Source of the DNA: Liolophura sinensis
Lineage: Eukaryota > Mollusca > Polyplacophora > Chitonida > Chitonidae
Length of the DNA stretch: 64,000 nucleotides
Direction of reading: 5' to 3'
Assembly: GCF_032854445.1 (NCBI RefSeq)
Contig: NC_088295.1
Span: 30,498,470 to 30,562,469, forward strand
Each line of letters opens with the position of its first letter. The first letter of the stretch is position 1. Under the pieces are notes generated by a model that had not been told where the DNA came from, did no database searches, and worked only from the letters and a program-made list of their open reading frames with translations. A program made the position numbers and the translations under genes. Shown here one piece after another: positions 55,501-64,000 of this stretch.

Positions 55501-58500
55501 GGACTGTATTCACACAATCCTTTCATAGTTAATAATTCAGCAGGATTTCCATTAAACGAGGGAGACAGTGGCGACAAACACATTTCATCTTCGACAGATA
55601 TTCCTTAACACAGAATTACATCTGCAATGCTTTGGAAGTGCAGTTTATCAGACATTTAATCCTTTTTTTTTTTTTTTTGTATGCTACGAAAATGAATGTG
55701 ATAAGGGACAAATATAAACGTGAAAAGGAGAAAAAAAATGCATTAGTGAGCTAAGAACACAGAATCTACGGATCTTCAGTTACAAACGCTCCCAGCATTG
55801 CACATTTCGATCCCATATTATTATAAACAGCATAAATAATCAACCAATACCGTATTTATAGATTTTTAGTTTTATATATACATATAACCCTGTTAAAAAC
55901 ATACATATAAGAAACATTTATTCCAAACACCTACACATAGAGCTTCCTTCAACACACAATGACATACATGTAAAACACACTACTAGTAATATCCTGAGTA
56001 AAAGGTTCAATTTCTAAAACTTTCACAAGTTGGTAGAACTATTAATGTCTGGACAATTTCCCTCAGTAAAAATGATCTTATAATAACAGAGTGTAGGATA
56101 CACTGACTTTAAGATATCGTTACATGGCACTTATGGTAATCTTCCAACAACACAGTCAACCAAACCTCATCAGTACTCAGTATACATCTATCTGCATACA
56201 CATCAAGACCGGGTAAATGACATTCCAACAGCTAAATTCTTTCTTGAGAAATATAGTTGCATGCCTACAGCATTTTGTCAAGGAATTAAATATTAATCTT
56301 TCATACAGTGACAATGCACTGGTCAAGCAGTAATTTTGTTAAAGCTCTAGATTCTCAGATGAACAAAATATGGTATTTACAATGATCTGGAACAGCCATA
56401 ACATAAAACCTATTGACCAGATAAAAGCAGAAAAAGAAAAAAAAAATTAGAATTAGCCATGCAAAACAAGCTGCCAAAACTGGAAAGGGGAATGCAATCA
56501 TAAGGGGAGATCACCTCCAGCTGGTCCACTGGGGTTGTTGGTCGCATTGGCGAGGGCAGCCAACCCTTGAATGTTCTGTAAGTGCTGCATGTTGTTGGCA
56601 TCACCTGAAAATTAGTGCAAAATGTGAGTACATTATCACAAGAGTGATCTCCCTTGACACAACACTCTCCACTGCATGTGCTGGAACAGTACAAGGTGCA
56701 GAGTTAATTTATTATCTAAGACAGATGGGTTTTAGTGTTTAGTAAAACACTGACTATTCAGATGAACTTTCTACTACATGTTTTATGCCCGAGAGCCTTT
56801 ACTATCTCGCAATGCTTGGTTTGAGTCTCCACACTCAAACAGTTTCCCTGAATACACTCCAATCTCCTCTGAATGATAACTGGTTTTACTGTGAATTTCC
56901 TAGCGTGTTTTTCTACAGCAATCAGTTAGTGATATATTACATTAGTTAATATTTAAGAATAGTAATCATAGCCTAACTCAATATTATTCTTCAAAATTAT
57001 TAACAAACATACGATTTTTTCTTAGCAGACACAGTTGATAACAGAAAAAATACTGCCCAAAGAAAAACCATGCTTGGCCAGTTGTTAGTTGAATTAGGTA
57101 TAAATACAGTACATGCCGTCACAGAACTTGGAAACTTTCATACAGAGATCAGATACATTTGCACTTGTCCTTTCCGCTTTAAATTACCAACACTTTCATA
57201 TTTTGTTTCTACAGAAACTCCAACTACATGTCTTTGGCTACACTGAATGGTACTGATATGTACTTCAGTGTTAACACTGATAAAGACAGCTTCAGCTTTG
57301 GTTACATGAATCCCTTCTTTATTGTAGCTCACTCTGTAGCTGCCATTCCTAGATTAGAATTATATTTCTGCAATATTTTCATGTAATTATAATTTAAATT
57401 CATCATAAAAGCTTTAACTATACACGAGACATACACAGTACAAGACCCGCCTACAACTTCCTACAATGTACTTGCTCACAAAGATTTACAAACACACATG
57501 TATACTCAAATAATCCCATGTATGTAAGAAAAGAAAGAAACAAGCACATGAAGCAAAAGGCTATTTCTGACACACTCTACACAAGCATGTGTATTGTAAG
57601 ACAAATCATCTTTCTGGCCCAATGATTTGTACCTGTTTCACACAGAGCCTTTGTCATAATAACTCAAAAATCCCTTCTTATTATATATCAAGTTGTGTTA
57701 TGTACACTTTGATTAATCAAAACTTTACACTTATGTTTTCCCATGAATTTTATTATCATTATTTAATATTATTATTGCTACCTGTTTAATTCTAAGTGGA
57801 AAGGTGCGACCACTGGGAAACACAAGGTCCATACCAGTACAGAGTGGATCAGTAATAACCCCATATCACACTACTCAGGTCAACTTTTTATCTCAAGTGA
57901 ATAATACACTTTGCTTTCATGAATAATAACTGAGCAGTCAAAGAAAAACACAAAGCTCCCAAGTGGAGCGTTAATCTATCAATTTATTTATTTATTTATT
58001 TATTGGATTGGTGTTTTGTAACATTCAAGAATATTTCACTTATACAACGATGGCAATTCAGTAATTCACACACGAACCTAAACATCGTTGACCTGAGTGA
58101 AAAAAACATGAAGAAAAGAACAAAAAAAAAAAAAATTCATAATTGAGGAAGCTGTAATCATTCAAACGAATTTGTGAACAGATACAAACACAACAGCAAC
58201 AACGTAATATTTTCATGCAAAACAAAAAAGCAGTAAACAGAAAAACATGTCTAGTAAATAAACGAGAACTAAATTAGTGAAGTTGGCATGCAAATAAATT
58301 GGATGTACTGGTTACGATACTGGAGTACATCTGAAGCCAAACAACACTGGGATTACCTGCGCCTGGGTTAACACCCTTCAGTAACTTGTTCAGTGCTGCA
58401 AGATGCACATGCAGAAAACCATTGCAAATTCATCCACAAAAGGGCGTCCCAATAACCCGATCTACCCAGCCCGTAATTAGTAATTCCCTCCGCTAATTAA

Positions 58501-61500
58501 ATACATTTCCCTTTCAGAGCATTCCTTTCACCCGTAATAACTGCTCCACGGATGTGTGAAGCTGTTACTTTCTCTTGGAAGTACTGATGAAGATTCTATT
58601 AATTCACATAATGGTACAGTTAAAGATAATTAATTCTCCCACCATGCATGATGAAGTGAGAAATTGCTAGAGATTTGCCTTAATTTACCAGTACAATTCC
58701 AAAACACAACTTTCGCAACATACATTTACATAGAGCAAGTATGAAATAGTGCATAAAAATACCTCCACCAAATAGAATGAGTAATGAGCCAACGCTTTAA
58801 ATCACAATCAACAAATAATAAGGAAAGAAAATAACAGTTATGCAGAAAGTTATATGCACATGTAACTACAGTACATTTAGTACATTGAATATATTCTCAT
58901 AAAATGAACAGTAGATGTACATCTAGGTGCAAAACAAATGAAATTTTGACTGCATTCGTGTGACTGGTAGAACCCCTTAGCCAGAGAGCCAGCCCACATA
59001 TTTGCGTCACCTAATACAGAGAACGAGATAATTTGGTCTTAACAGAATCTAGACAGCGCTCCTTCCCCTCAAAATCTGTTTTAGTACGTAGACTAGCCCG
59101 TCTCTGAGCCGAGTGACCTACGGAAGGTAAGGGGAGCTAAGAGGTTTGACATAACTCTCCGTCCCAATTAAATAACCAGTGCATTATTCAAGGCCCCAGA
59201 ATTTCAGAGCAGGAACAGATATTGAACTGTCATCACATTTTCAGCTGCAGAGCACAACTCAAGCCAGATCTGTTAACTAGATTAGTCCAGCTATACATGA
59301 ATAATACAGCATAGCAGGCCAAAAGACGAAAAAGATATACAAATTTAATATCAGCCTTGTGAGGGGAAAAAAGAGGCGATTGGCTCTGATATTGTCAATC
59401 ATGCTAAGAGGCAAATGAAGAAATGCACTCAAGGGAAAGAAGATGGGCGAAAAACTTCAAATCAAAACTGACAGGCAAAAGTGCAGCACTAGCAGTGGTA
59501 GGGGGGTTATATGCTGGGTACAGCCTTGTTATGTTGTTGATCGCATGGCTGTACAGTACCTGGTGCACTATTGGCTGTCCCCTGTGTAGCCGAGCTGGAA
59601 TTATTGGTTAGGTTGTTGCTGTTTAACCCTGCCGCCAGGGCCGCCAGACCTGCTGTTACCATACAGTGTTAAATCAAATATACACAACACATAAAAACAA
59701 CAACAACAACATAATCATTTCCGAGCACATACAGACACAGACAGGACCAACACATTTAAAACTGTTTTTTTATCACATTAAATCTATCTTATAACTCATA
59801 AGGAAATGGAGAAATTAAAACAGACAATGCGTACGTTACGTCTGAAGTTTCTATGTAACACGATTAAGATAAATGAGGTACTTAACATTTAGAGTAATCA
59901 CAAGCGATTTCTCAATATTTCCCAGAGGGGAAAGGATATGGATGCTGGAAGGGAGCAAGGCATAATGTTGCAAACTGTATGCTGGTGTCATGCATATCAT
60001 TGGAGGACATGTGTTCTTAAGTGTACAGGAGATGCTTGCCTGGGCATGGATAAAGGTGCCATGTGGTTGTATTGATGGCTTTGCCTGTAGACAGAATGTG
60101 AACAAGTGGTAGAATGTTGGCATGCCAAATATAAGGCCATGTATCACAAGTCAAATTGAAATACATATATTCATCTCTCGTCCATCACTTTCAGACAAGC
60201 TCAAAGCTTTTCGCTGGCTGATGGAATATTTATCAGAATGAGGTAGTAACCAGCTCCAGTGACAAGCAGTTCAATGGACTCCCATCCATTCTGGACACCT
60301 AACTGCCAGCAGCTATAGCTCCTGCTGATCCACAGGAAAAAAACTGTAAGCCCTTTTATATTTTGCGCATTCTGATGATAAAGCACAGCTATATTGAAAG
60401 TGTCTGTGCCACATGTAGATACTGAAGTACACGCCTGAAAAGCAAGGCGAAGTCTGGCAGTATCTTTCTCATCTACCCCCTCCTGGCCACTTGTCCGCCA
60501 GCCGTGAGTTCAGAGCTGCGTGACTCGTGTGCCATGCGCCTCCCCGGGGGTACGCCGTGTTGTTTGAGAAATACACATCAAGATAAAACCCATTTCTGAA
60601 ATGTCACACATCTAAGACTTCGTCTTCCAATTTAACTTAGCAGACAGGCGTCAGGGTCTCTGGATGAGAACGGACATATTGCAATGAGTACTGAGAATTC
60701 CATCAAAGTCATTTCCAGCAATTTGCCAAGAAAAGAAAAACTACATAAAAATATGAAAAAAACAAAAAAAGGAAAAAACAATCACAAAAGGAAAAGGACA
60801 GACAGGGGGAAAATGACCCCCTATTGTACTGCGGCAATAGGATACCTTGCGATAAGTTACTAGCGAAACAGCACATGCTTGTATCGTATATAGCCTAGTA
60901 TCAGTTAAATGTTATCTGATGCCTAAAGCCATTGGAATTCCTACAAGAGAGAAAGTCGTCATTTTACCGCACTGCCTGCCCTTCACTTAACTACAGGTAT
61001 CCATGGCACAGCAGAAAAACTAACAGAAGCCTGGTCCTGCAGGTCCCAAGGATATTTATCCTCTACAGTCATCTCATGTGGACTTGATGAGCTCCATAAC
61101 TTTTCTAACCATCAGCCGTTCTTCATGGCCCGATGCCATGCTAACTAAATCGCTATGCTCCTGCGATTAACACTGCTAATGCTGTTCAATATCTGGCTGC
61201 TTACTGCTCTTGAATGACTAACCAACTAATCTGTTTACGACACGTCCACCCGGGGAGGACATAACACAGGCAATTTAATAGTCACGCCCGTAACAATCTG
61301 CAACAAATTCTTTGATCTTAATGCAATCCAGAAGTATTTTCAACAATCTCATAAAAAAATATCTGATTTTAATCTTTTATGCTAGGCCCGTAAATTCCCT
61401 TTGATGTTCCCAATGAGATAACAGCACAGGCCTCAGACAATTCATTTCAGCCAAATGCAATGACAGGAGAGAAATTTTGGTCTGGTTCATAAATGAAACC

Positions 61501-63522
61501 AATTTCTCCATACTATAAAGGAGGTTCCACAGCAACAGGCCTACAAATGCCTAGTTCATTTGATGACTGAACAAGGAGAATGTATGTACATGTAAGGAGA
61601 ATGTATGTACATGTAAGTAGTATGTGCATACAATCATAGTAATAGGCAAAACACACATATTAATCTTCATGTAATGCTTGTTGAACTAGCATGCCAACAC
61701 AGGGAGACCAGTCATACCACATATAAAAGTAAGGAGAAAGCAAAAGAATGGGCATGTAAATGGCTACAGCACCAGTTGCTCAATTTATAGTACATGTTGG
61801 GTAAAATTAAAGTCGGCATATTGACAAAAGATTTTTCCAGGAGTCACAGAATTATGTCATGCCAGTAGATCAGTTAGATGTTTAAGTTTTTAAAATAAAA
61901 AAAATGCATTTCTTTATTAAACCTTCAAGATATGCTGTCTTGCCCCAACAGAAGTTTGTACTGCAGAAGCCATCAGATTTTAAATGCAGAAATTGGAGCC
62001 ACCCATGTTGTAATTAGCTCAGGGGGGGGATTTTGACAACAGGAAACTATAACTCCACATGTTACCCTACCCCAGGATGGGTGGGGTATTACTTACATCT
62101 ACATCAAATCTCCATCAGATCTCTGGGCAACACACTTTCGTACATTTCCTATCACCAGTACAACTTTAATGTTGTTATAACTATGCTGTATGGAAATGCA
62201 AAGTTTCTTCAATTTGAAAAAAAAAAAATAGTACAACTGGTCCACTTAACTTCTGTGAACTAAAAGGAATTGCTATCCAAATCACTGTAATTTGAACCAG
62301 CTGAAGACGTATTCACAAATTTCAAATCCATGACCCCAAAAAATTTCCCTGTCAGCAGTTCATGTAGCTATTATCTCTACTGGATTTTAATACTGTAATT
62401 AGTCAATTCCCAGTGGTACTGCTGCACAATCTCAGGCAGAAAAGAAAATTGTGGTTTAATGTTTCAAGAAACTTTATAACGGCTCCTTTTTTCCAAAACC
62501 AATCCATGAGAAAAGCAATCTGCTGGGAAGCTGCAGCTGGATACAGGGAAAGCCTGAGTCAAATACATGTCTGTCTAGATAGTTGTGTCTGGTTTCTATG
62601 TAAACAGCTTGTAGTCTCTACACACTGTATATCAGCTGATCTCTGTGAAAACGCTAATAGAGGGATAACCCAGCTCAGATTGTATCTCCTGTATCATACC
62701 GGCTGTTTGTAACACTGTACCATCAGGTAGAACAGCTGCATGGCCCTGTGGCACAAGATCACGTGGCACAGTGTGGAAATTGGACAATTCCAAACGATAC
62801 ACTAATCCAGAAATCAAATGGAAAAGACACAATCATTTTCCTTTTTTCCCCCAGCCTACAAGTTTGTAAATTTCAAAGGCCAGTCCCTCCATCGGATGCA
62901 GGTTTGCTAATCATGTTATCTATTATTTACCCATACAGACAAGTTGCATGAACTAATTCTGCTTTGATCTTGATGACAAAGTCATAAAGAGCACGACCTA
63001 AGGAGCATGCCTCCAGAAAACACCAGAGCTTAACCAGCCAATATAAGATTTTTTGTATAAAGGTAGAAACTGTTAATAAATACCTGACGGTAATGTGTCT
63101 ATCTGTAAATGGATTATTTAGGATCAAAAAAGTAGAGGACCAAACTAAGGATAAAAGTCAAAAAAGAGGGAAAACAAAACAGCCAAACACGAGCTGGTTT
63201 GAAAAAAAGGATGGGAATACAAAATTAAATGTAGTACATGTTTGCATACAATGTACAACAAGTAGTCAAGCGAGATAAAACAGCCTAAACTTATAAACAT
63301 GTAGGCATGTAAAAGAACGAGTAGACAACAGTGAAAAGTCACGGGTGGGTAGACACTAGCAGGTACAAATCTAGGACGGACAGGTGTGCTGACCCCCATG
63401 GGGTCAGTCACACGGAGAGAGACGGGATCAGGGAGCTAACGGTAAATCACCTGGGGGGTTGTTACTTGCTGCTGCAGCTGCGGCCGCCGTTATTAGCTGT
63501 TGCAGCCCCAATGCATTCACAC
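49458..63522 (-). CDS. CELF: CELF/Bruno-like RNA-binding protein: linker and RRM3 (nine exons, 3' part of gene)
   Basis: Minus-strand exons 63451-63522, 59560-59649, 58357-58395, 56515-56604, 55320-55400, 54359-54601, 50650-50736, 50153-50296 and 49458-49585 join in one frame, every intron in phase 1. The last two form RRM3, with RNP2 LFIYHLP and RNP1 KCFGFVSY. They end [17 protein letters not shown], nearly the CELF1/2 C terminus. The earlier exons encode the low-complexity Ala/Asn/Gly/Gln/Ser linker between RRM2 and RRM3. CELF proteins bind GU-rich RNA and control alternative splicing, deadenylation and translation. RRM1 and RRM2 lie beyond 64000. The similarity fits the CELF1/CELF2 group, but a finer assignment needs a tree. 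Confidence 0.93.
50153..50296 (-). CDS. CELF: CELF exon, first half of RRM3 (144 nt)
   Basis: It encodes [36 protein letters not shown] and [12 protein letters not shown]. The length of 144 nt equals that of the equivalent vertebrate exon. The donor is GTAAGC. A second acceptor 45 nt upstream (exon start 50341) would add 15 residues in frame. Confidence 0.93.
50650..50736 (-). CDS. CELF: CELF linker exon (87 nt)
   Basis: Acceptor CTTCTTCCACAG, donor GTATGC. It encodes [20 protein letters not shown] and SAAGKVSE, and runs into the conserved GPEGANL of RRM3. Phase 1 at both ends. Confidence 0.88.
52148..52245 (-). mobile_element. SINE family A fragment in a CELF intron
   Basis: GCCGTAATCAAGAATATTTC followed by AGCATTATGGTGGGAAGAAA, which is the tail and body of family A on the minus strand. 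Confidence 0.75.
52470..52590 (+). mobile_element. SINE family A fragment, inverted relative to 52148-52245
   Basis: CTGATCGTGGGTTTCTCCCA, CACCATAATGCTAGCCACCA and AAAACACCAATCACATAAAT form the family A 3' half on the plus strand. With the preceding copy it makes an inverted pair about 230 bp apart inside the CELF pre-mRNA. Confidence 0.75.
53850..53905 (-). mobile_element. SINE tail fragment
   Basis: TTTCATTGGTGGTTTACTCC, then CAAGAATATTTCACTTATAC: the family A 3' end on the minus strand. Confidence 0.65.
54359..54601 (-). CDS. CELF: CELF linker exon (243 nt)
   Basis: It encodes [40 protein letters not shown] and a stretch ending GLSGLINQ. The donor is GTAAAG. The acceptor (GAACAG) has a weak pyrimidine tract. 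Phase 1 at both ends. Confidence 0.82.
55320..55400 (-). CDS. CELF: CELF linker exon (81 nt)
   Basis: It encodes [20 protein letters not shown] and SSPNVS. Acceptor CGTGGCAG, donor GTGAGT. The MQNLAALN phrase echoes [15 protein letters not shown] in the next exon upstream. Confidence 0.87.
56515..56604 (-). CDS. CELF: CELF linker exon (90 nt)
   Basis: It encodes [20 protein letters not shown] and TNNPSGPAG. Acceptor AATTTTCAG, donor GTGATC. Phase 1 at both ends. Confidence 0.87.
57982..58050 (-). mobile_element. SINE tail fragment
   Basis: A TTTATTTATTTATTTATTGG run followed by ATTGGTGTTTTGTAAC and CAAGAATATTTCACTTATAC: the family A 3' end on the minus strand, in a CELF intron close to the 39-nt microexon. 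Confidence 0.7.
58357..58395 (-). CDS. CELF: CELF microexon (39 nt)
   Basis: It encodes [12 protein letters not shown] between a TCTTGCAG acceptor and a GTAATC donor, phase 1 at both ends. The frame and context fit, but the exon is short and is called from splice sites alone. Confidence 0.7.
59560..59649 (-). CDS. CELF: CELF linker exon (90 nt)
   Basis: It encodes [20 protein letters not shown] and TQGTANSAP. Acceptor AACAGCAG (weak tract), donor GTACTG. Phase 1 at both ends. Confidence 0.83.
59650..63450 (-). other. CELF: CELF intron, no further exon recognised
   Basis: A 3.8-kb gap between linker exons, the longest or second longest intron in the visible part. I found no symmetric phase-1 exon here. 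A splice-flanked frame near 62700-62760 does not fit the phase. Confidence 0.5.
63451..63522 (-). CDS. CELF: CELF linker exon (72 nt)
   Basis: It encodes [20 protein letters not shown] and PP. Acceptor CCACAGCAG, donor GTGATT. The poly-alanine run after LQQL resembles the CELF linker that follows RRM2. Exons further 5' lie beyond the window. Confidence 0.86.
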
Positions 63523-64000
63523 CTGCTGTGGACAGAACGTAAAACAACACACACAGTTAGTACACAGAGTGATGAAAGAAAACGTTGCAGTATGTTGTCC
63601 TTCGATATATGACCACCCTGCTCACTCTCTCTCTTTTCCCCACACCATAGCCACTTCATTACTCGCACACATGTAACATAAAATCATTGAAGTCCAGGAA
63701 CCACTTAGGATCAGTGCTTAAAATACTGGAAAAGCCGCCACTTTGTAGACTTGCAACTTCCAAATCAGCATAAGCTTTAAGGATATGTTGTCAGAAATGA
63801 CACCCATAGATGTATTTCCTCCTTTACATGTACCCATTACAAGCTCTCATGAAAGGTTATGAATATTAATCTACATGTATGAATGAGATCATACCAGTGA
63901 CCACATATGCATCCACAGGTACTTATAAATACATTCAGCAAGATGATGAAACTTATTTAAATAGAAAAACTTTTGATTTAGTTTGACATGCTATTAACGT

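Noticed and set aside
62632-62832. Minus-strand frame with [18 protein letters not shown] between splice-like sites, considered as an extra CELF exon
   Set aside because: Entry would be phase 0 (phase 1 entry meets a stop), while the flanking CELF exons require phase 1. The peptide does not resemble the linker.

Overview
The window looks like the nuclear genome of a marine lophotrochozoan, most likely a mollusc. It has small exons separated by long AT-rich introns, many minisatellites, and several tRNA-headed SINE families of the type seen in molluscan genomes. No rRNA gene, tRNA gene, CRISPR array or bacterial-style operon was seen. The exon models below come from splice sites, intron phases and recognisable protein motifs read by eye.

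Layout. (1) 269-3128, plus strand: the last three exons of an SH2-domain gene whose 5' part lies outside the window. (2) 3.6-14.2 kb: no host gene recognised. This stretch is tandem arrays (a pyrimidine-rich array, a 24-bp array, a 43-bp array and a 40-bp array), a broken reverse-transcriptase element that splits the 40-bp array, and full and nested SINEs. (3) 14310-22938, plus: a three-exon carbohydrate sulfotransferase (437 aa), whose roughly 7-kb first intron carries SINEs, a second fragment of the reverse-transcriptase element and local repeats. (4) 25.5-26.3 kb: a long foldback (inverted-repeat) element. (5) 27368-39243, plus: a four-exon gene for a 106-residue thioredoxin-like protein of the Rdx family (SELENOW/MIEN1 type). 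It has an in-frame TGA in a C-x-x-U motif, a C-terminal CaaX box, and a convincing SECIS element in the 3' UTR. This selenoprotein gene is the most interesting object in the window. Its first intron holds three unrelated minisatellites, and its second intron holds a near-perfect copy of the end of its own last exon. (6) 49458-63522, minus: nine exons of a CELF/Bruno RNA-binding protein, covering the linker between RRM2 and RRM3 plus RRM3 itself. All introns are phase 1, so each internal exon can be skipped without a frameshift. The 7-9 kb to its left probably contain a long 3' UTR, but no polyadenylation site could be fixed.

The genes are not an operon or pathway. They are neighbours with separate roles: signalling, Golgi sulfation, redox biology at a membrane, and splicing/translation control.
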